64,000 nucleotides of DNA from an uncultured Christensenella sp. (GCA_910579785.1 CAJTVJ010000006.1:1-64000), one strand, 5' to 3'. Shown: positions 17,961-26,755, counted from the first letter of the stretch. A program made the numbers and translations. The notes: generated by a model not told the origin, from the sequence alone.

Positions 17961-19046
17961 TTATTTATTCTCTTCTTTCTTCTCTATCGCTATTCTATTA
18001 TACTCTATATCCATATCAAAGTCAGTACAAGTAATGAGAGTTTGCAAACCGCTGGAAAGTTTCATAAGCTTTCTTCTTCGCATAGGGTCAAGCTCGGAGA
18101 GCACGTCGTCAAGAAGCAGTACAGGCTTTTCTCCCAACTCACTCTCAAAGAGGTATATTTCAGCTAATTTGAGCGATAAAGCCACACTTCTCTGCTGTCC
18201 TTGGGAGCCGAACTTTCTCACGTCTATATCGTTGATTTTGATGCCTATATCATCTCTATGCGCGCCGAAAGAAGTATATGAAAGATTGACGTCCTTGTCA
18301 AAATCTCCTCTCAATCTTTCAAAAAAGGCTTGCTTCATATTGTCATATTCGCCGTATTCTACTTTACTCTCATATTCAAGCTTTAATTCTTCTTTATTGC
18401 TTGTCAATTCGCTGTGCATCTTCTTGGCAAACACTTGTATTTTATCTATAAATTCATACCGTTTTTGCACGATATAAGCCCCGTGTTCGGCAAGTTGAAC
18501 GTCCCAACCGTACAACATCTCAGGCAACGATTTTACGTCTCTATGCTCTTTGAGAAGCTTGTTACGCTGTGATAAAATATTGTTGTATTTAGAAAGAGAA
18601 TAAAAATATTTTTTATTTTGTTGAGAAAGGCTTATGTCTGCAAATCTTCTTCGCTCTTGCGGACTTTCCTTTATCAACTTCATTTCGTCGGGAGAAAAGA
18701 AAACTATATTCAAAAGACCTATTATCTCTCCAAGCTTTACAAGAGGTATACCGTCGATAGATATTCTCTTTTTTTCCTGCGAATCTATCGAAAATTCAAT
18801 GGTATGGGTCGTCTTATGTTTTCTCAGCGTCACTTTTATATAGGCAATACCCTCTCCCCACTTCACCATATCCTTATATTTATTAGTTCGAGGAGATTTG
18901 CCTATGCCGCAGCAATATATGCTTTCCAAAAGATTTGTCTTGCCGCTGGCATTCTCTCCTACTATAATATTAAGACCTTCTTTAAACTCGACTGTCTTTT
19001 GATCATAGCTTCTGAATTTTTTAAGTTGAACGCTTTCTATATACAT
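17961..19046 (-). CDS. recF: DNA replication and repair protein RecF
   Basis: A 361-residue ABC/SMC-type ATPase that loads RecA at single-strand gaps with RecO and RecR. Walker A is GENASGKT at residues 30-37, the signature region is GSQGQQRSVALSLKLAE, and Walker B is PVLLLDDVLSELD. It normally follows dnaN; here it is divergent from dnaA, with 121 bp between. The ATG lies 6 nt downstream of a -10-like box and has no Shine-Dalgarno, so the mRNA may be leaderless. It stays upstream of gyrB in order, with a GNAT gene between. Confidence 0.95.
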   Translation of the reverse strand: MYIESVQLKKFRSYDQKTVEFKEGLNIIVGENASGKTNLLESIYCCGIGKSPRTNKYKDMVKWGEGIAYIKVTLRKHKTTHTIEFSIDSQEKKRISIDGIPLVKLGEIIGLLNIVFFSPDEMKLIKESPQERRRFADISLSQQNKKYFYSLSKYNNILSQRNKLLKEHRDVKSLPEMLYGWDVQLAEHGAYIVQKRYEFIDKIQVFAKKMHSELTSNKEELKLEYESKVEYGEYDNMKQAFFERLRGDFDKDVNLSYTSFGAHRDDIGIKINDIDVRKFGSQGQQRSVALSLKLAEIYLFESELGEKPVLLLDDVLSELDPMRRRKLMKLSSGLQTLITCTDFDMDIEYNRIAIEKKEENK

Positions 19047-19052
19047 ATCTAT

Positions 19053-19081
19053 ATTTTACAACAAATCAATATTATTCTCAA
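19053..19081 (-). promoter_or_regulatory. Putative promoter of recF (leaderless)
   Basis: On the minus strand TTGAGA (19076-19081) and TAAAAT (19053-19058) are 17 bp apart. Only 6 nt separate the -10 box from the recF ATG. Confidence 0.5.
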
Positions 19082-19132
19082 CCTATTTATATTTGATAGT
19101 ATATAAATAATAATATAATTTTATCAAATTCA

Positions 19133-19161
19133 TTGAAATTTTTAGCTTTATATATTATAAT
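19133..19161 (+). promoter_or_regulatory. Sigma-A promoter of dnaA (leaderless)
   Basis: TTGAAA (19133-19138) and TATAAT (19156-19161) have the ideal 17-bp spacer. The dnaA ATG is only 6 nt beyond the -10 box, and there is no ribosome binding site. Confidence 0.7.
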
Positions 19162-19167
19162 GGTCAT

Positions 19168-20523
19168 ATGGAAGATTGCAAGAAGATTTGGAATGAATTA
19201 TTGATAGGTATTTCTAATAATATTTCGACTGTCAGCTATGAAATGTGGTTTAATACTTTGGAACCTCTTACTATCGCATACAACAAACTTATTGTTGTAG
19301 CAAAACTCAAATCCACAAAAAATACTATCAATAACAATTATCGCAACCTCATTTTAGACGAAATAAAAAAGCTGGGATATTCTTATATCACAGACTACGT
19401 TATAATCACTCCCGACGAAATATCTATATATGAAAATCAAATTCAAGAGGATAAAAAAGAAGCTGCAAAGGAAAGCGCGGAAAACAAAAGTATTTTCAAC
19501 TCTGACTTTACTTTTGACAAATTCGTCGTCGGTCAAAGCAACCAAATAGTATATGCGGCGGCAAAAGCTGTGGCAACTCAACTAGGAACTCTTCACAATC
19601 CTCTCTTTATATACGGCGGCGTAGGTCTTGGAAAAACTCATATAATGCACGCAATAGGCAACGAGATTTTAAAGACAAATAAAAAAGTAAAGATAATCTA
19701 TTGCACGACGGAACAGTTTGTCAACGACTTTATAGACAGCATAAAAAACAATAAAGACAACGAACAAAACAGAAGATTCAGAGAAAAATACCGCAACGTA
19801 GATTTACTTATGCTTGACGATATTCAATTCTTGGCGGGAAAGACGGGTACGCAGGAAGCTTTGTTCCACACTTTCAACGATTTGTATCAATTCAAAAAAC
19901 AAATCATACTCTCATCCGATCGCCATCCAAAAGAGTTGACTTTCTTGGAAGAAAGATTGCAATCGAGATTTGCAAGCGGTCTTACGGTAGATATATCTAC
20001 CCCGGATTTGGAGACGAGAATTGCTATACTCCAAAAGAAAGCTCTATTTAAAAACGTAAATCTTCCTATAGAAGTAGTCTACTTTATCGCAGAAAAAATA
20101 GACAGCAACATAAGAGAACTCGAAGGCGCTCTGCAAAAAGTTATTTTTTATTGTCAACTTCTTGGAAAAGAGCCGGATAACATAGATATAATAAAAGAAG
20201 CTCTTAAAGACGATATAGACGTGACTACGCATATCCTCTCTCTCGATACGATAGTAGACGCTACGTGTTCTTATTTCAACGTAAAAAAGCAAGATATCAT
20301 TGGCAAAAAGAAACTCAAACCTATTGTCAATGCAAGACAGATAGCTATTTATCTTATATATGACATACTAGGCGTACCTCTCGCAACGATTGGAAGTTAT
20401 TTTGGAGGAAAGGACCACACTACAATCATATATGCGAGAGATAAGATAGAAGATCTTATAAAGACAGACAACTTGGTGGCAAATCAAATCAAAGACATAA
20501 AAAATATGATTCAAAAGAGATGA
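19168..20523 (+). CDS. dnaA: Chromosomal replication initiator DnaA
   Basis: A 451-residue initiator. Domain I begins CKKIWNELLIGI and includes YEMWF. Domain III is AAA+ with Walker A GGVGLGKT at 150-157 and Walker B LLMLDDIQFL. Domain IV ends with GGKDHTTIIYA, the signature loop that reads DnaA boxes. The start is supported by the normal domain I beginning, yet it has no Shine-Dalgarno and sits 6 nt behind a -10 box. Its plus orientation opposes recF-gyrBA, unlike the usual dnaA-dnaN-recF-gyrB-gyrA order. Confidence 0.98.
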   Translation: MEDCKKIWNELLIGISNNISTVSYEMWFNTLEPLTIAYNKLIVVAKLKSTKNTINNNYRNLILDEIKKLGYSYITDYVIITPDEISIYENQIQEDKKEAAKESAENKSIFNSDFTFDKFVVGQSNQIVYAAAKAVATQLGTLHNPLFIYGGVGLGKTHIMHAIGNEILKTNKKVKIIYCTTEQFVNDFIDSIKNNKDNEQNRRFREKYRNVDLLMLDDIQFLAGKTGTQEALFHTFNDLYQFKKQIILSSDRHPKELTFLEERLQSRFASGLTVDISTPDLETRIAILQKKALFKNVNLPIEVVYFIAEKIDSNIRELEGALQKVIFYCQLLGKEPDNIDIIKEALKDDIDVTTHILSLDTIVDATCSYFNVKKQDIIGKKKLKPIVNARQIAIYLIYDILGVPLATIGSYFGGKDHTTIIYARDKIEDLIKTDNLVANQIKDIKNMIQKR

Positions 20524-20575
20524 TTTAACAACCAAAAGACATAAAAGATACACAATCAACTATAAATGTGAAAAT

Positions 20576-20730
20576 TGTGGAAAACTCAATAACTTTATCA
20601 ACAAACTTATTAACATAAAATATTATATTTTTGTTGATAATAAGTCGATAAAATCATTTATCAACATTTTCATATACATTATTGAGATTATTGTTATCTA
20701 ATAAATATAAAAAAATAATATATTAAACCA
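20576..20730. other. DnaA-box cluster and A+T-rich stretch, candidate oriC element
   Basis: In the 221-bp dnaA-dnaN spacer I find TGTGGAAAA (20576), TTATCAACA (20595), TTATTAACA (20607), TGTTGATAA (20632) and TTATCAACA (20658), all close to the TTATCCACA box or its complement. An A+T-only-like stretch (about 20690-20727) follows and could be the unwinding element. In Bacillus a box cluster in this position forms half of a bipartite origin. It could also simply autoregulate dnaN. Confidence 0.6.
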
Positions 20731-20744
20731 AAAGAGGTGTATAA

Positions 20745-21851
20745 ATGAAGTTTATTTGCAACGGTACAGATTTGTCAGACGCTTTGTCTAAGGTAATGAA
20801 AGCGTTGCCTTCTAAGAAAAGCATGCCTATTCTTGAAGGTATAAAATTCAGCGCATTCGGAGATACGTTGACTATAATGGCAACGGATATTGACTTTGTA
20901 GTAATAATAAAAATAAAGGCAGATATAATAATGGAAGGCGAAGTGCTTGTGCCGGGAAGAACTATCTGCGAATATATAAGAAAGATAAGCAAGGAAAACA
21001 TAATTGAATTTGATTCTCAAATAGAAGCGGACAAGCTGTGTATAACTCACTGCGACAGCTTTATATTTATTGCAACAATGAATATAGACGAATACCCTTC
21101 TATCGAAGAGCAAGAATATAAGTCTCATATCACTATCAAACAAAAGGACTTTAAAGAGCTTGTAAACAAGACTATATTTGCAACGTCCACCGAAGATATA
21201 AGACAACAGCTTAGAGGTTGTTATTTGGAGATAAAGCAAAAGCAAATAAGAAGCGTAGGACTTGACGGATACAGACTTGCAATATGCAATAAAGAGCTTG
21301 AAAAAGAACATGAGGAAAGCGGAATTATAGTACCTGCTAAGAATCTAAGCGAAATATCAAAGCTGATTGAAAATGAAGAAGATAATATAGACATTTACTT
21401 CAACGAAAAAAAGCTTATGGTAGAATTTGCAAGCAGTAAAGTAATAACTTCCCTGATTGGCGGACAGTATCTGAAATATGAGTCGACAATACCAAAAAAC
21501 TTTGAGACGGAAGTAACTGTGGACAGAGCAAGCTTGGAATACAGTATGGAGAAAGTCGACGTAATTGCAAAGCAAGATAAAAATAACTTTGTTAAAGTAG
21601 ATATAAAAGAAGGTAAAATGACTATATACTGTAATACTTCTACAAGTAATATAAAGGAAGTAATAAATACTTTTACAAAGGGAAAAGACGTCAGCGTAAG
21701 CCTCAACTCAAAATATCTCATTGATTGCATTAAGAACAGCAGCGACGAATATCTCTCTATAAAGATAGCAAACAGCAGCAATCCTATCGTAATAACGCCG
21801 ATAGAGAGTAATGAATATCTGTATCTTATATTACCGATAAGAATGAGATAA
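20745..21851 (+). CDS. dnaN: DNA polymerase III beta sliding clamp
   Basis: A 368-residue clamp that encircles DNA and tethers the polymerase. It has the three-fold repeated clamp domain: an N-terminal MKFICNGTDLSDALSKVMKALPSKKSMPILEGI, the mid-domain RGCYLEIKQKQIRSVGLDGYRLAI, and a C-terminal ending LYLILPIRM close to the usual LMPMR terminus. Length is normal. AGAGGTG precedes the ATG. It follows dnaA by 221 bp on the same strand and has its own terminator; recF does not follow it. Confidence 0.96.
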   Translation: MKFICNGTDLSDALSKVMKALPSKKSMPILEGIKFSAFGDTLTIMATDIDFVVIIKIKADIIMEGEVLVPGRTICEYIRKISKENIIEFDSQIEADKLCITHCDSFIFIATMNIDEYPSIEEQEYKSHITIKQKDFKELVNKTIFATSTEDIRQQLRGCYLEIKQKQIRSVGLDGYRLAICNKELEKEHEESGIIVPAKNLSEISKLIENEEDNIDIYFNEKKLMVEFASSKVITSLIGGQYLKYESTIPKNFETEVTVDRASLEYSMEKVDVIAKQDKNNFVKVDIKEGKMTIYCNTSTSNIKEVINTFTKGKDVSVSLNSKYLIDCIKNSSDEYLSIKIANSSNPIVITPIESNEYLYLILPIRMR

Positions 21852-21870
21852 TAATTTATTATTGATATTG

Positions 21871-21908
21871 AATGCACCCTATTTGAAAAAATAAGAGGTG
21901 CATTTTTT
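21871..21908 (+). terminator. Terminator of dnaN
   Basis: AATGCACC (21871-21878) and GGTGCATT (21897-21904) form a stem, with seven T residues at and after its end. Confidence 0.85.
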
Positions 21909-21966
21909 TATTAGTTAAAAAATATTTTTTGAAATGATAAGATATCTTCACTGCGATCAAAAGGAT

Positions 21967-22162
21967 GAGACTTCTCCGTTCTACTGCGTTTCAGTCGAAA
22001 TGACTATATTTTGCTTATATAACACTGATATTTGGTAATTCTCTCAATGTTACATATCCTATGTAACTATGATAAAACATATGTAATGTCATTTCGACCA
22101 ACGTGGGAAATCACAACAAATTGAAATAAAAGTATAAGATTTCTCGGCTACGCTCGAAATGA
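21967..22162. repeat. Cluster of dispersed semi-palindromic repeats
   Basis: Three relatives of the GTCATTTCGA...GAGAAATCTC family lie at 21967-22004 (minus), 22088-22114 (plus, degenerate) and 22137-22162 (minus). A separate perfect palindrome GTTACATA-TCC-TATGTAAC sits at 22049-22067. No gene was found in 21852-22280. Confidence 0.6.
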
Positions 22163-22236
22163 ATTGAATTTTTAGTTAGTTCTATAAATAATATTATGAA
22201 AAATTAACCAACCCAAAGATTTCTAATATACTATAT

Positions 22237-22275
22237 AAAAAAATTCCCTAATATCTATTAGATAAAAGGGAAATT
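22237..22275 (-). terminator. Terminator of parB
   Basis: On the minus strand AATTTCCCT and AGGGAATT form a stem with a roughly 17-nt loop, followed by seven T residues, 6 bp after the parB stop codon. Confidence 0.8.
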
Positions 22276-22280
22276 ATTTA

Positions 22281-23147
22281 TCAATCTTTTATTTGTTCTA
22301 GTATTTCAAAAATTCTATCTAAATCGGCGGTTGAATAATAATCTATAAATATTCTTCCCTTAGTATTGTTGCCGACTGCACCTACCTTAGTGCCGAATTT
22401 CTTTTGCATTATATTGACCATATCTTTAAGCTCGACTGATATATCCATTATCTTTTTGTCCTTCTTGGAAGGATTGAGATAATTTCTCACCATAAGTTCC
22501 AACTGTCTTACGCTGAGTTGTTTATCGCATGCAGCCAAGGCATAAGTATTTTGCACAATAAAATCTTTAATGGAAGTGAGACATCTTGCATGGCCGGCGG
22601 AAAGTCTGCCGCTTACTACCATGTCAATTACGACAGGGTTTAGTGATAGAAGTCTCAATGAATTGGTTATTGCAGGACGCGATTTGCCCAATCTGTCGGC
22701 AAGTTGTTCTTGCGTAAATCCATACTCTTCTATAAGCGATCTAAAAGCTTTTGCTTCTTCTATAGGATTTAAATCTTGTCTTTGAAGATTTTCTATAAGA
22801 GAAAGCTCTTTGATCTGCTTTGCCGTCAAAATCATTTTAAGTACGGGAATGTTGTTCATTCCTGCAATCTTGCTTGCTCTGTATCTTCTCTCTCCGGCAA
22901 CTATCTGATATTTTCCGTCGCCGACCGGACATACTATTATAGGTTGAATGATACCGTAATTTTTGATAGAAACTGCAAGTTCTTCAAGAGCTGTTTGGTC
23001 AAACGATTTACGAGGTTGATTGGGATTGGGGACAATAATATCAAGAGGAAGAATTTCTACTCCTTTGTTGAGATTACCGTCGCTATCGTATGAAGTAAAG
23101 TTGCTGTCTACTCCAAGTGTATTTTCAATATTTGTATCCTTTTTCAT
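22281..23147 (-). CDS. parB: ParB/Spo0J chromosome partition protein
   Basis: A 288-residue centromere-binding CTPase. The N-terminal domain has PNPNQPRKSF and GERRYRASK (the GxRRxRA CTP-binding motif), then ENLQRQDLNPIEEA. The central helix-turn-helix is LADRLGKSRPAITNSLRLL, with LSAGHAR following. The Arg in GKSR is kept, as in parS-binding ParB rather than Noc. Near-consensus parS sites lie 9-11 kb away at 32.3 and 33.9 kb. The gene follows rsmG as noc does in Bacillus, but no parA/soj is next to it. AGGAGG precedes the ATG. Confidence 0.92.
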   Translation of the reverse strand: MKKDTNIENTLGVDSNFTSYDSDGNLNKGVEILPLDIIVPNPNQPRKSFDQTALEELAVSIKNYGIIQPIIVCPVGDGKYQIVAGERRYRASKIAGMNNIPVLKMILTAKQIKELSLIENLQRQDLNPIEEAKAFRSLIEEYGFTQEQLADRLGKSRPAITNSLRLLSLNPVVIDMVVSGRLSAGHARCLTSIKDFIVQNTYALAACDKQLSVRQLELMVRNYLNPSKKDKKIMDISVELKDMVNIMQKKFGTKVGAVGNNTKGRIFIDYYSTADLDRIFEILEQIKD

Positions 23148-23189
23148 AAGTCCTCCTGCTTGACTGTATAAAAGGTATAGTCTTATATT

Positions 23190-23218
23190 ATTATATCAAA
23201 TAAATTTGATATATGCAA
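23190..23218 (-). promoter_or_regulatory. parB promoter with a palindrome filling its spacer
   Basis: On the minus strand TTGCAT (23213-23218) and TATAAT (23190-23195) are 17 bp apart with an extended TGA -10. The arms ATATCAAAT (23193-23201) and ATTTGATAT (23204-23212) form a perfect 9+2+9 palindrome across the spacer and the -10 box, a likely operator. Confidence 0.7.
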
Positions 23219-23227
23219 GTTTATTTT

Positions 23228-23926
23228 TTATCCTAATATAGGTTGTGTGCGAGGTTTATTGCCCTTTCTAGGATATTTTTTTGAGCAATCCCCTATTTTT
23301 TTTATAATTATGGCAAATCTCTTTTCATCTGCCGTCAAATCATACTCACGTACGTCTAATATCTGAGAAGACAACAACTTTATAATTTTCTGACTTTGAT
23401 TTATTTCTTCTAAATAATTTTTCCCTTTATAAGCAATCAATATGCCGTTTTTCTTTAAAAGAGGAAGAGTATATTCAGCAAGAGTGGGCAGTTGTGCCAA
23501 AGCTCTTGCAACGCAAGCGTCGTATTTTTGAAAATTAAATTGAGCAAAATCTTCTGCGCGAGAATGTATAGCGCTTATGTTTTTTAATTGCAAAGCGTCT
23601 ATTACGCAGTCTATAAAAGTGATTTTTTTATTTACGCTGTCAACGAGAGTAAAATTCTTATCTTCATTTAAAATAGCAAGCGGAATGCTTGGAAAACCTG
23701 CTCCGCATCCTATGTCGCAAATGTATTTAACGTCTTTTAAACAATCATTGGGAAGAAGAGAATCTATAAAATGTTTTATCTGTACGTCTTTTTCGTCAGT
23801 GATAGAAGTGAGATTGAATTTATTGTTCCATTCAATAAGTAAATTATAATAAGTGACAAACTTATCGTAAACTTTGCTATCATATCCTTTTTCCGTCAAA
23901 TACTGTTTTAAAATATCCAATGCCAT
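23228..23926 (-). CDS. rsmG: 16S rRNA (guanine-527-N7) methyltransferase RsmG
   Basis: A 232-residue SAM-dependent methyltransferase that modifies G527 of 16S rRNA in the 530 loop. EWNNKFNLTSI near residue 33 is a family hallmark. The SAM motif is CDIGCGAGFPSIPLA near residues 69-83, followed by LVDSVNKK and ARALAQL. It begins 2 bp after the mnmG stop codon, so the genes are co-translated. A basic, Pro-rich tail ends the protein. Confidence 0.95.
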   Translation of the reverse strand: MALDILKQYLTEKGYDSKVYDKFVTYYNLLIEWNNKFNLTSITDEKDVQIKHFIDSLLPNDCLKDVKYICDIGCGAGFPSIPLAILNEDKNFTLVDSVNKKITFIDCVIDALQLKNISAIHSRAEDFAQFNFQKYDACVARALAQLPTLAEYTLPLLKKNGILIAYKGKNYLEEINQSQKIIKLLSSQILDVREYDLTADEKRFAIIIKKIGDCSKKYPRKGNKPRTQPILG

Positions 23927-23927
23927 A

Positions 23928-25796
23928 TCATTTGTTATTCTTTGACAGATATACTAAAAGCACAGTGATATCTGCCGGAGAAACTCCGCTTATTCTAGAT
24001 GCCTGCCCAAGATTTAAGGGCTTGATTTTGTCAAGTTTTTGTCTTGCCTCTATCCTCAATCCTTTGATAAGAGAATAATCTATATCTTGCGGCAAAGATT
24101 TATTTTCAAGTTTATTTATATCGTCAATTATAGATTTTTGCTTGGAGAGATATCCTTCGTATTTTATCGAAGTTGCCACTTCTTCAAAGCATCTTCTATC
24201 AAGAAGTTTGAGGTCGTCAAAATACTGCATAAGCATATCAAAGTTTATGCCTGCCCTTTTCAACATATCTTTATAAGTAAGTCCGTTGTTGGGTATAGGC
24301 TCGCCTATGCTGTCAAAGAAGTTTTTAAATTCTTTTGGCGGCAACAACTTATCAAGCTTTTTCTTTATATCGTCGATGGTATTTAATTTTGAGTTGAAAG
24401 ACTGCCATCTTTCATCGTCGACCAATCCCACCTGTCTGCCTATTGGCGTAAGTCTAGCGTCGGCATTCTCCTGTCTTAGCAAAAGTCTATGCTCTGCTCT
24501 TGCTGTCATCATACGGTATGGCTCGTTGGTGCCCTTTGTCACCAGATCGTCTATCAAAACTCCGATGTATGAAGAATCTCTTGTCAATACCAAAGGCTCT
24601 TTGTTTTTGAGATAAAGAGAGGCGTTGATACCGGCGATAAGACCTTGCGCCGCCGCTTCTTCATAGCCGCTGCTTCCGTTTATCTGACCTGCCAGGAAAA
24701 GCCCTGATAGATGTTTGACCATAAGATAAGGAGTAAGACAAAGAGAATCTATGCAGTCGTATTCGATTGCGTAGGCAAAGCGCATTATTTTTACTTTTTC
24801 AAGTCCTATGACTGATTTATACATTTCAAGCTGTACGTCGAACGGAAGGGACGACGACATGCCCTGCACGTACATTTCATTTGTCAAAGAACTTTCCGGC
24901 TCAATAAATATCTGGTGTCTTTCTTTGTCGGCAAATCTCATTATTTTGTCTTCTATAGACGGACAGTATCTCGGTCCTATGCTGTGTATAGAGCCGTTGT
25001 ATAGCGGCGATCTGTCGATATTTGCCATTATGATATCTTTTGTCTTCTGAGTGGTGTAAGTGAGATAACACACTTCTTTATTAGGAACAAAGCCCTTCGT
25101 CATAAAAGAAAAAGGATATATGTCGTCGTCGCCGTTTTGAACTTGCATGACGTCAAAATTTATAGTATTTTTATCCACTCTTGCAGGCGTGCCCGTCTTA
25201 AAACGTCTTGTGGGTATGTCGAGAGAAAGCAGCGAATCCGTAAGTTTGGTAGCTCTTGAAAAACCGTTGGGACCTGTCTTTGTCACGTTGTCGCCTATTA
25301 TGATATGAGCGTTGAGATATACGCCTGTGGCAACAACTATCGCATCGGCAAAAAAAGTCTGTCCCAAAGTCGTAACAATGCCTGTGACTTTGCCGTTTTG
25401 AGTGAGGATTTGAGCGACTTCTCCCTGCAAAATATCAAGATTAGGAGACGTTTCCAAAATATTCTTCATATAATGGTGATAGAGAGTTTTATCTGCCTGG
25501 CCTCTCAAAGACTGCACGGCGGCTCCCTTCCCCATATTTAGCATGCGTATTTGCAATAGATTGTTGTCGGCAGATATGCCCATCTGACCGCCGAGAGCGT
25601 CGATTTCTCTCACAAGATGTCCCTTTGCAGTGCCGCCTATTGCAGGATTGCACGCCATAAAAGCAATGGCGTCAAGAGATAGTGTAACCGCCAAAGTCTT
25701 GTGTCCAAGACGTGACAGCGCAAGACATGCCTCAACTCCGGCGTGTCCGCAGCCTATCACAATGGCGTCATAGTTTTTTTGATAACTGTCAAGCAT
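23928..25796 (-). CDS. mnmG: tRNA uridine-5-carboxymethylaminomethyl modification enzyme MnmG
   Basis: A 622-residue FAD enzyme that, with MnmE, makes the cmnm5U34 wobble modification. The N-terminal Rossmann motif is VIGCGHAGVEA. Further hallmarks are CNPAIGGTAKGHLVREIDALGG, KTGTPARVD and GSSGYEEAAAQG. The C-terminal helical domain has RVSPADI-like SGVSPADITVLL. AGGTGA precedes the ATG. It follows an unknown membrane protein gene by 7 bp and precedes rsmG. Its partner mnmE is nearby but on the opposite strand. Confidence 0.97.
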   Translation of the reverse strand: MLDSYQKNYDAIVIGCGHAGVEACLALSRLGHKTLAVTLSLDAIAFMACNPAIGGTAKGHLVREIDALGGQMGISADNNLLQIRMLNMGKGAAVQSLRGQADKTLYHHYMKNILETSPNLDILQGEVAQILTQNGKVTGIVTTLGQTFFADAIVVATGVYLNAHIIIGDNVTKTGPNGFSRATKLTDSLLSLDIPTRRFKTGTPARVDKNTINFDVMQVQNGDDDIYPFSFMTKGFVPNKEVCYLTYTTQKTKDIIMANIDRSPLYNGSIHSIGPRYCPSIEDKIMRFADKERHQIFIEPESSLTNEMYVQGMSSSLPFDVQLEMYKSVIGLEKVKIMRFAYAIEYDCIDSLCLTPYLMVKHLSGLFLAGQINGSSGYEEAAAQGLIAGINASLYLKNKEPLVLTRDSSYIGVLIDDLVTKGTNEPYRMMTARAEHRLLLRQENADARLTPIGRQVGLVDDERWQSFNSKLNTIDDIKKKLDKLLPPKEFKNFFDSIGEPIPNNGLTYKDMLKRAGINFDMLMQYFDDLKLLDRRCFEEVATSIKYEGYLSKQKSIIDDINKLENKSLPQDIDYSLIKGLRIEARQKLDKIKPLNLGQASRISGVSPADITVLLVYLSKNNK

Positions 25797-25803
25797 ACTT
25801 CAC

Positions 25804-26667
25804 CTATTCATTCTCAAAACATATATTGTTACTTTCTTTTGGAAGCACAAATTTATGTTTATTCGCATACTCCCACACATACCTGGGAATATATATCTTT
25901 ACACTGTCATCATTGACACAATTATAAATATACTTATAACTCATACACATGAGATTACCTTTATTGGTTCGCCCATACGGCTCTTGCTCTGTTATATATT
26001 TGATTATACCGTCGCTTAATTTAATGCAACGCGCATATCTTGCCCCTACTACACTGATAAAACTTGAAAATCGATAATATACTTTATTCCCTATTGATTT
26101 CTTCTTTTTGTATAGATGTCTGTCGTTTTCTTTAAATTTATAGTGAAGAAATACTTTTGTGGGAGGAACAAGATATTGATAAAAACCTATATCCTCCGAA
26201 AGAACGCTTCTCTCGCTCCAACTATAAATAGAACATTTGCCTTCTTCTATTGAAAGTCCTTTTCGTTTATTTATATCTGCAATATACTTTAAATAGAGTT
26301 TTCCGTCAACATTATCAACTTCAAACTTATATTCGCCGTCATTGTTTTTAATGATATAGATTTGCCGACTTTTTTTCTTATAACTTTTGACACAAAAGAT
26401 AGTTGCCACTAATAAAATTATGCACATTATAATGACTAAAATTGAAATAGATAAATTATATGCAATACCTCTTTTATAGCCCAATGACGTACCTACTATT
26501 CCTCCAACAATTATAGATATAATAACTGTAATAAAAATACCGTAAATCCAATACAGCATTTCCGACCAAAGCTTTAATCTTGTTATTTGAGCGAAATGCA
26601 AGTTATCGTAAATTTCTTTACACTCTTTGGTATATATAATATTGTTAGATTTTGTTTTTTCTTTCAT
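25804..26667 (-). CDS. Two-helix membrane protein of unknown function
   Basis: A 287-residue protein I do not recognise. Two predicted helices (about 39-62 and 72-95) form a hairpin in the membrane, followed by a soluble C-terminal region of about 190 residues rich in Lys and Tyr. It sits between the inverted mnmE and mnmG, only 7 bp from mnmG, so it would be first in a mnmG-rsmG transcript. It is A+T-richer than its neighbours, and no good ribosome site precedes the ATG, which suggests a recent insertion into the conserved cluster. Confidence 0.6.
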   Translation of the reverse strand: MKEKTKSNNIIYTKECKEIYDNLHFAQITRLKLWSEMLYWIYGIFITVIISIIVGGIVGTSLGYKRGIAYNLSISILVIIMCIILLVATIFCVKSYKKKSRQIYIIKNNDGEYKFEVDNVDGKLYLKYIADINKRKGLSIEEGKCSIYSWSERSVLSEDIGFYQYLVPPTKVFLHYKFKENDRHLYKKKKSIGNKVYYRFSSFISVVGARYARCIKLSDGIIKYITEQEPYGRTNKGNLMCMSYKYIYNCVNDDSVKIYIPRYVWEYANKHKFVLPKESNNICFENE

Positions 26668-26695
26668 TAGTATCTGCTGACAACTTATTTATTAA

Positions 26696-26748
26696 ATTAT
26701 AACATAATAATAATTGCATTTGCAAATGATACGTGCTTATGATATAAT
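26696..26748. promoter_or_regulatory. Divergent promoters sharing one palindromic -35 box
   Basis: TTGCAA at 26720-26725 is its own complement. Rightwards it pairs with TATAAT 26743-26748 (17-bp spacer, extended TGA) for mnmE. Leftwards it pairs with TATAAT on the minus strand (26696-26701, 18-bp spacer) for the membrane gene. The two polymerases should exclude each other. Confidence 0.55.
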
Positions 26749-26755
26749 TTAAAAT

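Noticed and set aside
22281..23147. Noc instead of ParB
   Set aside because: Position after rsmG would allow Noc, but the Arg of GKSR is kept, near-consensus parS sites are nearby, and I saw no Noc-type site (ATTTCCCGGGAAAT).
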